From an uncultured Porphyromonadaceae bacterium (GTDB lineage Bacteria; Bacteroidota; Bacteroidia; Bacteroidales; Muribaculaceae), in assembly GCA_900547825.1 (NCBI GenBank), contig URII01000001.1:62001-126000 (forward strand): a DNA stretch of 64,000 nt, given 5' to 3'. The first letter of the stretch is position 1, and each line of letters opens with the position of its first letter. The notes under the pieces were generated by a model. The model was not told the DNA's origin and made no database searches. It saw only the letters and a program-made list of their open reading frames with translations. The position numbers and the translations under genes were made by a program. Positions 36,694 through 44,774 of this stretch are shown here, piece after piece.

Positions 36694-36750
36694 AATTTCA
36701 TTACATTTGTGCCGCTTACAGTTTTCAGCAATCCTACTTACCGATATCCG

Positions 36751-37983
36751 ATGAAACTCACCATAATGCCACCGGAGGAAATGATCGAAGCGAACATATC
36801 CCTCCCGCCGTCGAAAAGCATAGCAGCCCGCGCGCTGATAATGAACGCCCTTACCGAGGGAAATCCCCCCGTGGGCAATCTCCCTTCATGCGACGACACC
36901 ACCGCTCTCACTGCCGCTCTCACTCAAAGTTCCGGCGAAGTCAACGTAGGGCTTGCAGGCACGGCAATGCGTTTCCTCACATCATATTATGCCGTTACTC
37001 CGGGGTCGGATGTAGTGCTTGACGGATCGGATCGTATGCGCCAGCGTCCCATAGGAGCGCTTGTAGAAGCCCTGCGCTCGCTCGGCGCCGACATAGAGTA
37101 TATCGGCACCGAAGGCTATCCGCCCCTGCATATACGCGGAAAACGTCTTGCCGGCGGTTCGCTCACGGTGGAAGCCGATATCAGCTCCCAGTTCGTTTCA
37201 TCTCTGATCATGGCCGCCCCGGCAATGGAACAGGGACTGCATATAACGCTCGACGGACCTATAGTGTCGCGGCCATACATATCCCTGACTCTGCACATGA
37301 TGCGCCGCCGCGGCATTGACTGTTATATAAACGGCGATGAAATCACCGTGAATCCTGACAGCTATGTTGCTACAGAAACCACAGTGGAGGGGGATTGGTC
37401 GGCAGCCTCGTTCTGGTATGAGATAGCCGCTATAAGTGCGGGAATGATAACCCTCGGCAATCTTGAAGCGGACAGCGCTCAGCCTGACCGCCGTGCAGCC
37501 GAAATATTCGGAATGCTCGGAGTCGACACCACCACAGGTGAGAACGGTGGCACGGAACTTATGCCCTCGCCTGAACTTTCGCCACGGCTCTGCATAGATT
37601 TTTCCGACACGCCCGATCTCGCGCAACCTGTGGCCGTGACAGCCGCCATGCTCGGTATCCCGTTCCGGTTTACAGGACTGGAAACCTTGCACCACAAGGA
37701 GTGCGACCGCGTGGAGGCCCTGATTGAAGAATTGCTGAAAACTGGAACTGTACTTGAATCCACAGCTCCCGGAAACCTTGAATGGGACGGCATGAGGCGC
37801 CCCATCGACACGTTGCCGGAGTTCAACGCCCACGGCGACCACCGCATGGCAATGGCATTAGCGCCGGTAAGCATATTCATACCGGGTATAACAATCGACG
37901 GAGCCGAGACCGTGGCAAAATCATATCCCGGCTTCTGGGAGGATCTGCGTGCCGCAGGCTTTGAAATCACAGAAACCGAATAG
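36751..37983 (+). CDS. aroA: 3-phosphoshikimate 1-carboxyvinyltransferase (EPSP synthase)
   Basis: 410 residues from ATG 36751; a GTG at 36709 lies inside the promoter box and is rejected. Makes EPSP from shikimate 3-phosphate and PEP in aromatic amino acid synthesis. Substrate-binding motifs: LPPSKSIAARALIMNAL at the N-terminus, GLAGTAMRFLTSYYAV, and HGDHRMAMALA near the end. The usual PGSKSxxNR is PPSKSIAAR here. Convergent with cdd, with 8 bases between stops. Confidence 0.93.
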   Translation: MKLTIMPPEEMIEANISLPPSKSIAARALIMNALTEGNPPVGNLPSCDDTTALTAALTQSSGEVNVGLAGTAMRFLTSYYAVTPGSDVVLDGSDRMRQRPIGALVEALRSLGADIEYIGTEGYPPLHIRGKRLAGGSLTVEADISSQFVSSLIMAAPAMEQGLHITLDGPIVSRPYISLTLHMMRRRGIDCYINGDEITVNPDSYVATETTVEGDWSAASFWYEIAAISAGMITLGNLEADSAQPDRRAAEIFGMLGVDTTTGENGGTELMPSPELSPRLCIDFSDTPDLAQPVAVTAAMLGIPFRFTGLETLHHKECDRVEALIEELLKTGTVLESTAPGNLEWDGMRRPIDTLPEFNAHGDHRMAMALAPVSIFIPGITIDGAETVAKSYPGFWEDLRAAGFEITETE

Positions 37984-37991
37984 AAGCCCGG

Positions 37992-38465
37992 TTAAAATTC
38001 CGAGAAATCAAACGGCAGCAACGCCTTTACCGAGGGGATAATGTATACACTCGATGCGCCGGCCATAAGCACAGTCACATCATGGCCTGCACGTGTCTCA
38101 TATTCCAGAAGAGCCTGGCGGCATGCTCCGCACGGGGCTGTGGGTATGGCTGTAAGCTTACCGTCGGTGCCACGTGCGGCCACGGCTATGGCCTCGAAGC
38201 GCGCCTCGGGATAAGTGGCCCCGGCATAATAACAGGCACTGCGCTCGGCACATGTGCCTGACGGAAACGCCACATTCTCCTGATTGGCACCGGTAACAAT
38301 CTCACCGTTATCCAGCAATATGGCCGCACCTACACGGAAATGACTGTAAGGGGCATACGAACGGGCTGTGGCCTCCACAGCCAGATCCACGATTCTACGC
38401 ATCTCAGGCGATAATTCGTCATACGATGCCTCGCGGTAGGGTATAGTAATTATCAGATCTTTCAT
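37992..38465 (-). CDS. cdd: Cytidine deaminase
   Basis: 157 residues. Zinc-dependent deamination of cytidine and deoxycytidine. Zinc ligands and the catalytic Glu appear as TCAERSACYY and PCGACRQALLEYE; GAILLDNGEIVTGANQENVAFPS precedes them. It works in the same nucleoside salvage as deoC and apt in this window, though not in one operon. Its upstream side faces the first sigma-factor repeat. Confidence 0.94.
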   Translation of the reverse strand: MKDLIITIPYREASYDELSPEMRRIVDLAVEATARSYAPYSHFRVGAAILLDNGEIVTGANQENVAFPSGTCAERSACYYAGATYPEARFEAIAVAARGTDGKLTAIPTAPCGACRQALLEYETRAGHDVTVLMAGASSVYIIPSVKALLPFDFSEF

Positions 38466-38493
38466 GGTGCTAATATAACAATTATCACTTGCA

Positions 38494-39316
38494 TTTCACT
38501 AAAAATGTTGCAAAATTTAGTAACACTCTACATTTTGTTATATTGCTGTAACATTATATTCATTCTCAACCATCTGTTTGTCAGGGTTTTGCCACTTTCT
38601 GTAACCACTTCGCCATATATTAACACATTTTTACACTTAAAAATTCCATTCCCTGTTTCCTCGCCCTATCTTCGCAGTGTCATCACAAAGACGACATCAC
38701 TTTAAAACATAAATATCAACTCTAAAATCATCAGTTATGGAAGCCAACAACTCTATTCAGTCACGCTTAATGAGCCTTCAGGACAATCTTCTGTCGTTCG
38801 CATACATGCTCACATCCAATCACGACGACGCATACGACCTGCTGCAGGACACCTCGCTCAAAGTCCTCACAAACCAGGAAAAGTATGCCGAGAACACCAA
38901 TTTCAAGGGTTGGGTGTTCACTATAATGAGGAATATCTTCATCAACAACTACCGTCGTGTGAGCCGCGCCGCAACAATAATCGACACAACCGAGAACCTC
39001 TACCACCTCAACATATCGCAGGACTCAGGCATTACTTCGCCCGAAGGAAGCTACACAGCTACCGAGATCAACGCCGCTATCGACGCCATGCCCGACGAAT
39101 ACCGCGTGCCCTTCTCAATGCATGTGGCAGGCTACAAATACAACGAGATTGCCGAAAAGACCGGTGTGCCTCTGGGCACTGTCAAAAGCCGCATATTCTT
39201 TGCCCGCAAACGCCTCCAGAGCCAGTTTGCCGACTACGCCGCCGACTGATAAAGAGACTCTTCCCAATAACTGATTCCGGAATTATTCCGCCTACACTAT
39301 AAAAGCATAACACACA
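38494..39316. repeat. Direct repeat, copy A, carrying the sigma factor gene
   Basis: Pairs with 41310-42134. The first 102 bases (38494-38595) differ from copy B by about 14 substitutions, all but one transitions, and one indel. The next 680 bases (38596-39275), including the whole gene, are identical. Then 17 versus 20 bases differ, and 24 final bases are identical again. Offset of the identical part is 2815. Confidence 0.95.
38737..39249 (+). CDS. ECF-type RNA polymerase sigma factor, copy A
   Basis: 170 residues, identical in protein and DNA to copy B at 41552. Region 2 is YDLLQDTSLKVLTNQEKYAENTNFKGWVFTIMRNIFINNYRR, shown here in full only as key points: the DLLQ helix and the FKGWVFTIMRN segment. 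Region 4 holds the HTH (YNEIAEKTGVPLGTVKSRIFFARKRL; key residues GTVKSR). This matches the short RpoE-like sigma factor found throughout Bacteroidota. No anti-sigma factor gene is next to either copy. The 270-base upstream gap holds GTAAC repeats and a weak TATCTTCG box (38667-38674); the leader is about 55 bases. Confidence 0.93.
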   Translation: MEANNSIQSRLMSLQDNLLSFAYMLTSNHDDAYDLLQDTSLKVLTNQEKYAENTNFKGWVFTIMRNIFINNYRRVSRAATIIDTTENLYHLNISQDSGITSPEGSYTATEINAAIDAMPDEYRVPFSMHVAGYKYNEIAEKTGVPLGTVKSRIFFARKRLQSQFADYAAD

Positions 39317-39320
39317 CCCT

Positions 39321-39360
39321 CCCCCCGTCACTGCAAATTTGTGCGTGACGGGGGGTTTTT
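39321..39360 (+). terminator. Terminator of sigma factor copy A
   Basis: CCCCCCGTCAC (39321-39331) pairs with GTGACGGGGGG (39345-39355), followed by TTTTT. A very strong intrinsic terminator. Its loop contains the TTTG (39338-39341) of the next gene's promoter. Confidence 0.92.
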
Positions 39361-39369
39361 GTAAATTTG
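39338..39369 (+). promoter_or_regulatory. Promoter of the U32 peptidase gene, inside the terminator
   Basis: TTTG (39338-39341), 20 bases, TAAATTTG (39362-39369), a perfect match. The ATG at 39374 is only 4 bases after the -7 box, so the mRNA is nearly leaderless. Confidence 0.8.
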
Positions 39370-39373
39370 CCGC

Positions 39374-40636
39374 ATGAATCCCATAAACCGTAACGACTTT
39401 GAAATCATGGCTCCCGTGGGGAGTTATGAATCGCTCCATGCTGCGATAGAAGCCGGCGCCGATGCAGTGTATTTCGGCGTTGAAGGCTTGAATATGCGCG
39501 CAAAATCATCGGTCAATTTCACACTTGACGACCTCCGTAACATTGCCTCTATATGCAACAAAGCCGGTGTAAGGACTTATCTGACGGTGAACACTGTGAT
39601 CTACGACAATGAGATCACAAAATGCCATGAGATAATCAACGCCGCCAAAGAGGCCGGCATAGCCGCCATAATCGCCGCCGACATAGCGGCCATAAGCTAT
39701 GCCCGGAGTGTGGGGGTGGAAGTGCATATATCCACTCAGGTCAATGTCACCAACATAGAGGCCGTGAGGTTCTATGCCGCATTTGCCGATGTGATGGTAC
39801 TGGCGAGGGAGCTCAACCTCGATCAGGTAAAGGCCATACATGAGGCCATAGAGCGGGAGAATATATGCGGTCCTTCGGGGCGGCGCGTACAGATAGAGAT
39901 GTTCTGCCACGGAGCATTGTGCATGGCCGTGTCGGGCAAATGCTACATGAGCCTCCACGAAATGAACTCGAGCGCCAACCGCGGGTCATGCACACAGATA
40001 TGCCGCCGTGGATATACCGTGACCGACCGCGAGACCGGCGAACAGCTTGACATAGAGAACAAATATATAATGTCGCCCAAGGACCTGAAAACCATTCATT
40101 TCCTCAACAAGATGGTGGACGCCGGAGTGCGGGTGTTCAAGATCGAAGGGCGCGCACGTGGCCCCGAGTATGTAATGACTGCCGTGCGCTGCTATAGCGA
40201 AGCCCTGTCGGCTCTATGCGACGGCACTTACTCCGAAGCCAAAATAGAGCGGTGGAACACCGAGCTCGGCAAGATATTCAACCGCGGGTTCTGGGACGGC
40301 TATTATCTCGGCCAGCGTCTCGGCGAATGGTCGGCCAAATACGGCTCGTCAGCCACACGTGTAAAGCATTATGTGGCCAAAGGTGTGCGGCATTATCCGC
40401 GCCTCGGGGTAGGGGAATTCATAATGGAAGCCGGCGAACTCCATGTAGGCGACGAAATAATAATCACAGGCCCCACCACAGGCGCCATAATGATAACGGT
40501 GGAGGAGATCCGCGTGGATCTGAAAAGCGTGGATCGCACAGTCAAAGGTGAACCGTTCTCAATTCCCGTGCCGCGCAAAATACGTCCCTCCGACCGCCTC
40601 TACCGCTGGGAACCCGTCAACAAACCAATACAATAA
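39374..40636 (+). CDS. U32-family peptidase, TrhP/YegQ-like
   Basis: 420 residues. Members of this U32 branch (TrhP/YegQ) take part in prephenate-dependent hydroxylation of wobble uridine in tRNA rather than in proteolysis; the function here is inferred. N-terminal MAPVGSYESLHAAIEAGADAVYFG is typical. The cysteine set FCHGALC, SGKCYMS and RGSCTQICR may hold an iron-sulfur cluster. Lies between the two sigma-factor repeats and 14 bases upstream of the small exported-protein gene. Confidence 0.88.
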   Translation: MNPINRNDFEIMAPVGSYESLHAAIEAGADAVYFGVEGLNMRAKSSVNFTLDDLRNIASICNKAGVRTYLTVNTVIYDNEITKCHEIINAAKEAGIAAIIAADIAAISYARSVGVEVHISTQVNVTNIEAVRFYAAFADVMVLARELNLDQVKAIHEAIERENICGPSGRRVQIEMFCHGALCMAVSGKCYMSLHEMNSSANRGSCTQICRRGYTVTDRETGEQLDIENKYIMSPKDLKTIHFLNKMVDAGVRVFKIEGRARGPEYVMTAVRCYSEALSALCDGTYSEAKIERWNTELGKIFNRGFWDGYYLGQRLGEWSAKYGSSATRVKHYVAKGVRHYPRLGVGEFIMEAGELHVGDEIIITGPTTGAIMITVEEIRVDLKSVDRTVKGEPFSIPVPRKIRPSDRLYRWEPVNKPIQ

Positions 40637-40650
40637 TAATCTCTATAATT

Positions 40651-41248
40651 ATGAAAAAAACTGTTTTTTACTGCGGCATTATGCCTCCTCCCGTTTGTGG
40701 CTTTTGCCGACAACGCCGAACCGGCGCAGGCCTCCGAAGCGTCCACCGATGCACCCAAGGATCGGCCACGGAAAGAAACTAAATTCGACCGATTCACATC
40801 TACATCAGGTAAGATTATATGTTTTACCGACTACAAAACAGACCTGCCCAAACTCGACAATATAGCCGTGCGGGCTAAGTGTAGAATACGTATCTACACC
40901 GATATCAATACCGGGAAAAAAACAGGATTTCTACGTCTTACAGATAATCCGTACTATGAACCCGTATTATGGGAGAACATCGAATATTCCGATCTTGGCA
41001 ACATAATAGAGGCCATAACCAGGCTTAAAACAAATTTTATAAACGAAACTTTTCCTGACGCCGAGCACACCTGCTTTTTCCGGACAGAGGATCTATTCGA
41101 TATAGGATACTATTCCAAAGAGGAACGAAAAGATAAAGCCCGTTGGTTTTTGACTATATACGGCACACGCTATTACTTCAAGAAAAATTACGATTTTGAA
41201 AATGCCCTGAGAGGTATTTACGGCTATATGACAGAGCTGTTGAAATAA
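40651..41248 (+). pseudogene. Small exported protein gene, start out of frame by one base at an A7 tract
   Basis: The ATG at 40651 is followed by seven A. The long downstream frame needs six (or slippage): ATG-AAA-AAA-CTG would encode MKKLFFTAALCLLPFVAFA, an ideal signal peptide, followed by a mature protein of about 180 residues. As written, the ATG frame leaves the gene, and in the main frame a TGA overlaps the ATG. The only other canonical start is a GTG at 40697 in the middle of the signal sequence. The mature protein is not recognised: a disordered Asp/Pro/Ala N-terminus, then charged residues, TGKKTGFLRLTDNPYYEPVLW and a Tyr-rich C-terminus. Its composition is more AT-rich than the flanks. 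Sequencing error, true decay, phase variation or slippage are all possible. Confidence 0.7.
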
Positions 41249-41270
41249 GCGCAGCATAATTCCAGACATA

Positions 41271-41312
41271 AGCGGCATTCGGGAGCTGAGACACCCCGGA
41301 TGCCGCTTTTTT
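41271..41312 (+). terminator. Terminator after the U32 / small exported protein unit
   Basis: AGCGGCATTCGGG pairs with CCCGGATGCCGCT (one wobble pair), followed by TTTTTT (to 41312). Copy B of the sigma repeat begins within the T-run. Confidence 0.85.
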
Positions 41313-42134
41313 CACTAAAAATGTTGCAAAATTTAGTAACACTCCACATTTGTTACATTGTTGTAACATAATACTCGTTCTTAACTGTTTGTTTATTAGG
41401 GTTTTGTCATTTTCTGTAACCACTTCGCCATATATTAACACATTTTTACACTTAAAAATTCCATTCCCTGTTTCCTCGCCCTATCTTCGCAGTGTCATCA
41501 CAAAGACGACATCACTTTAAAACATAAATATCAACTCTAAAATCATCAGTTATGGAAGCCAACAACTCTATTCAGTCACGCTTAATGAGCCTTCAGGACA
41601 ATCTTCTGTCGTTCGCATACATGCTCACATCCAATCACGACGACGCATACGACCTGCTGCAGGACACCTCGCTCAAAGTCCTCACAAACCAGGAAAAGTA
41701 TGCCGAGAACACCAATTTCAAGGGTTGGGTGTTCACTATAATGAGGAATATCTTCATCAACAACTACCGTCGTGTGAGCCGCGCCGCAACAATAATCGAC
41801 ACAACCGAGAACCTCTACCACCTCAACATATCGCAGGACTCAGGCATTACTTCGCCCGAAGGAAGCTACACAGCTACCGAGATCAACGCCGCTATCGACG
41901 CCATGCCCGACGAATACCGCGTGCCCTTCTCAATGCATGTGGCAGGCTACAAATACAACGAGATTGCCGAAAAGACCGGTGTGCCTCTGGGCACTGTCAA
42001 AAGCCGCATATTCTTTGCCCGCAAACGCCTCCAGAGCCAGTTTGCCGACTACGCCGCCGACTGATAAAGAGACTCTTCCCAATAACTGATCAAGGAATAA
42101 TATTCCCCTCTACACTATAAAAGCATAACACACA
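41310..42134. repeat. Direct repeat, copy B, carrying the sigma factor gene
   Basis: Second copy of the repeat at 38494-39316. The identical core is 41411-42090. The upstream 102 bases diverge, and in this copy contain a perfect dyad GTTACA-TTGT-TGTAAC (41352-41367). The same dyad has one mismatch in copy A (38537-38552). The 240 bases before the sigma gene are otherwise non-coding. Confidence 0.95.
41552..42064 (+). CDS. ECF-type RNA polymerase sigma factor, copy B
   Basis: 170 residues, identical to copy A at every residue, and by eye at every base of the gene. Regions 2 and 4 are complete (FKGWVFTIMRN; GTVKSRIFFARKRL), so both copies should be functional. It is bounded by its own terminator and is the last gene before convergent ribH. 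Because upstream sequences differ between the copies while the gene does not, the copies may differ in expression but not in product. Confidence 0.93.
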   Translation: MEANNSIQSRLMSLQDNLLSFAYMLTSNHDDAYDLLQDTSLKVLTNQEKYAENTNFKGWVFTIMRNIFINNYRRVSRAATIIDTTENLYHLNISQDSGITSPEGSYTATEINAAIDAMPDEYRVPFSMHVAGYKYNEIAEKTGVPLGTVKSRIFFARKRLQSQFADYAAD

Positions 42135-42143
42135 AACAAAACG

Positions 42144-42178
42144 ACCGGGGGCCGCGCCATAACAACGCAGCCCCCGGT
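42144..42178. terminator. Terminator between sigma copy B and ribH
   Basis: ACCGGGGGC(C)GCG pairs with CGC(A)GCCCCCGGT, followed by TATTAATTTT. It serves the rightward sigma gene and possibly the leftward ribH operon. Confidence 0.8.
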
Positions 42179-42197
42179 TATTAATTTTACCTGAAAA

Positions 42198-42680
42198 TCA
42201 GATCAGGTCGGCCACATGGCGGGCGTAATCGATCATCTTTATGGCTGTTTCGGCTGCTTCACGGCCCTTGTCGCCGGCCGGCCCTCCGGCGCGGTCAAGT
42301 GCATCCTGCTCGGTGTCGACTGTGAGAACACAGAAAATGACAGGAATATCGCAATCGGCATTCAGCGCCGTAACTCCCTGCGTGACACTCTGGCACACAT
42401 AGTCGAAATGAGGTGTCCCGCCTCTCACAACACAGCCTACTACAATCACGGCATCGAACAGTCCGGTTTCAATAATATGCGAGGCCCCGAAAGTAAGCTC
42501 GACAGCTCCGGGCACACTCAGCATAGTCACACTTTCCTCCGTAAAACCGTTGGCGAGCAGTGTGGTGCGGGCGCTCTGGGCAAGACGCGATGTTATATGA
42601 CCGTTCCATTCGGCTGTGACAATAGCCACACGGGCATTCTTTACCTCCGGAACTGATGATGCGGGAACAGATGTTGACAT
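42198..42680 (-). CDS. ribH: 6,7-dimethyl-8-ribityllumazine synthase
   Basis: 160 residues. Penultimate step of riboflavin synthesis, forming an icosahedral or pentameric enzyme. VTAEWNGHIT, SVPGAVELTFGA and GCVVRGGTPHFDYVC are the family motifs, the last with the catalytic His region. It links functionally to ribF at the left edge. It lies 17 bases downstream of the sigma-54 activator gene. Confidence 0.95.
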   Translation of the reverse strand: MSTSVPASSVPEVKNARVAIVTAEWNGHITSRLAQSARTTLLANGFTEESVTMLSVPGAVELTFGASHIIETGLFDAVIVVGCVVRGGTPHFDYVCQSVTQGVTALNADCDIPVIFCVLTVDTEQDALDRAGGPAGDKGREAAETAIKMIDYARHVADLI

Positions 42681-42697
42681 AATATGAATTTTAGGGA

Positions 42698-43912
42698 TTA
42701 CTGGATATTGAGTTCTTTGAGTTTGCGGTAAAGAGTGCGTTCGGATATGCGCAGTTCTGCAGCCGTCTCACGGCGGCGCCCTCCGTTGCGGGCCAACGCC
42801 TTAATGATAGTGTCGCGCTCGCTACGTTCCAGAGGGGGTTGCGAAACAATACCACCGGTATCCTCCGTGGCCGTAACATCGTCCACAGGCGCTTTCAGAA
42901 GCTCCACAGCAGGCAGCAGACCGCTTACGGTGTCATGACCGCGGCGCGGAGATTCAGTGCCATCTGCGGCGTCCAGCCGGGCTTTAAGCTCGTCAATGTC
43001 GTGGCGCAGGCTGAATATCATGTTGAACAATATCTCGCGCTCGCTCTCATACGTGTGCGGCGACAGAGAGGTACGCGAAGCCGGCACAGGCGAATACACC
43101 GTGGCATTGGCCGGAATATAGCGCTGCACGGTATCGGAGGTAACAACAGTGCCGCTTTCGAAAAGAGATATCTGGTCAACCACATTCTTCAGCTGGCGTA
43201 CATTTCCGGGCCAGCGGTAGCGACGCAGCAAGGCTTTGGCCGAGGCGTCAAAGTCGACAGGCTCGCAACGCTGTTTCTCGGCAAAATCCGAAGCGAATTT
43301 GCGGGCGAGCATGATTATATCGTCGCCACGGTCGCGCAACGGCGGCACTGTGATAAGCACAGTGGAAAGCCTGTAATACAGATCCTCGCGGAAACGTCCC
43401 TGCTCCACAGCCTGCAACAGATCCACATTAGTGGCTGCCACAACGCGTATGTTGGTCTTCATCACCGACGATGAGCCCACCCGCAGGTACTCGCCCGTTT
43501 CGAGAACACGCAGCAACCTGGCCTGAGTGGTTAACGGAAGTTCGGCCACTTCATCAAGAAATATGGTTCCCCCGTCGGCCTCTTCGAAATAACCTTTACG
43601 TGAGCTCACGGCCCCGGTGAACGACCCTTTTTCATGACCGAACAGCTCCGAGTCGATGGTTCCCTCCGGAATGGCACCGCAGTTCACGGCTATATATTTG
43701 GAATGCTTGCGCGGACTGTACTGATGGATTATGCGGGGAAAAAACTCTTTTCCGGATCCGCTCTCACCAGTCACGAGCACTGACAGGTCGATAGGAGCCA
43801 CCTTCACGGCCCTCTGCAGCGCGGCAATAAGCGGAGGAGCCGAACCTACTATGCCGAGACGCTGTTTCACAGCCTGTACCTCGGCAGGTATTTCTGCTGC
43901 TGGAGTAATCAT
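42698..43912 (-). CDS. Sigma-54-dependent transcriptional activator without receiver domain
   Basis: 404 residues. AAA+ domain: Walker A VTGESGSGKEFF, sigma-54 contact loop EKGSFTGA (Ser in place of the first Ala of GAFTGA), Walker B GGTIFLDEV, and arginine finger region RFREDLYYRL. A linker of about 100 residues includes a possible coiled coil. The C-terminal Fis-type HTH is ETAAELRISERTLYRKLKE. There is no response-regulator domain, so it must be controlled by expression level or a partner. Its start overlaps the stop of the acyltransferase gene by 4 bases. Confidence 0.92.
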   Translation of the reverse strand: MITPAAEIPAEVQAVKQRLGIVGSAPPLIAALQRAVKVAPIDLSVLVTGESGSGKEFFPRIIHQYSPRKHSKYIAVNCGAIPEGTIDSELFGHEKGSFTGAVSSRKGYFEEADGGTIFLDEVAELPLTTQARLLRVLETGEYLRVGSSSVMKTNIRVVAATNVDLLQAVEQGRFREDLYYRLSTVLITVPPLRDRGDDIIMLARKFASDFAEKQRCEPVDFDASAKALLRRYRWPGNVRQLKNVVDQISLFESGTVVTSDTVQRYIPANATVYSPVPASRTSLSPHTYESEREILFNMIFSLRHDIDELKARLDAADGTESPRRGHDTVSGLLPAVELLKAPVDDVTATEDTGGIVSQPPLERSERDTIIKALARNGGRRRETAAELRISERTLYRKLKELNIQ

Positions 43913-44769
43913 CTGGTCTTGAATTTATTGCCTTGTGAACGGAGTTCAAATGTTTTCTTACGCAGATAAGCGCCGAGTTCCTCTACCGTGGCGCCGTGTG
44001 CCTCCTGGTCGGCCACACTTATGGGATCGCCTATGGTGACATGGAATGTCCTGTCATAACACCGGAACACCTCGCGCGGCAACCGCAGCGTACGCAGCTG
44101 CCAGCTTATCTTGCCGAGCAGGTTGAAAAACCAGCTGTTGCTGTCGTGGAAATAGATCGGAATCACGGGCACCTTCAATTGCTTGATAAGGCGGATTATA
44201 TTGGGCTGCCACTGACGGTCCTCAAGCTGGAACTTGCCGTTGAGCTTGGCCACGGCTCCGGCGGGGAAAAATCCAAGCGGCTCACCGCTCTTGACCTGCC
44301 TTATGGCTTCCTTTATACCCTGCATCGACACGGCTTTTTTCTTTGGATCGTCGCTTGCCAGTGCGTCAACGGCTATAAAGTTGGGCTTCATGCCTCCTAT
44401 ATGGTTCAGGATCATGTTCACCATGACCTTGAATTTCGGACGACGTTGTGTCAACAGATATATCAGCACAATGCCATCGTAGGCGCCAAGCGGATGATTG
44501 CTTACGGTAATGAAAGCGCCCGGAGGCAGATTGTCGAGCACCTGCTCGTTGTTCACCTCTATCTTCACATTCATTTCCTTTATCATACCCTTTACAAAAC
44601 CGGGGCCGGGAGGGTCGCAGTTGCGGGCATGAAGCGCATTTACCTTGTCCAGGGCAAGAAACTTCATTATGGCGGTAGTGATGCGGCGGTGGCCTTTGAG
44701 CGCGGGCACCATCCTCTCTATGTCCTCATAGCCCAACACATCGGGCTTACAACGTGTTTCGTTATCCAT
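43909..44769 (-). CDS. PlsC-like lysophospholipid/aminolipid acyltransferase
   Basis: 286 residues from ATG 44769. Acyltransferase motifs: NHPLGAYDG (NHx4D), GFFPAGAV and VPVIPIYF. No clear transmembrane helix, so it is probably membrane-associated. Could act on glycerophospholipid or on glycine/ornithine-type lipids known in Bacteroidota; the sequence does not decide. ATG 44769 is preferred over 44823 because TAACTTTG (44782-44775) ends 5 bases before it, again a nearly leaderless mRNA. Coupled to the sigma-54 activator by a 4-base overlap. Confidence 0.83.
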   Translation of the reverse strand: MDNETRCKPDVLGYEDIERMVPALKGHRRITTAIMKFLALDKVNALHARNCDPPGPGFVKGMIKEMNVKIEVNNEQVLDNLPPGAFITVSNHPLGAYDGIVLIYLLTQRRPKFKVMVNMILNHIGGMKPNFIAVDALASDDPKKKAVSMQGIKEAIRQVKSGEPLGFFPAGAVAKLNGKFQLEDRQWQPNIIRLIKQLKVPVIPIYFHDSNSWFFNLLGKISWQLRTLRLPREVFRCYDRTFHVTIGDPISVADQEAHGATVEELGAYLRKKTFELRSQGNKFKTR

Positions 44770-44774
44770 AAGCG

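Noticed and set aside
38494..42134. Composite transposon or insertion sequence bounded by the sigma repeats
   Set aside because: No transposase, no terminal inverted repeats and no target-site duplication; the repeats carry a sigma factor gene and are better explained as a duplication.
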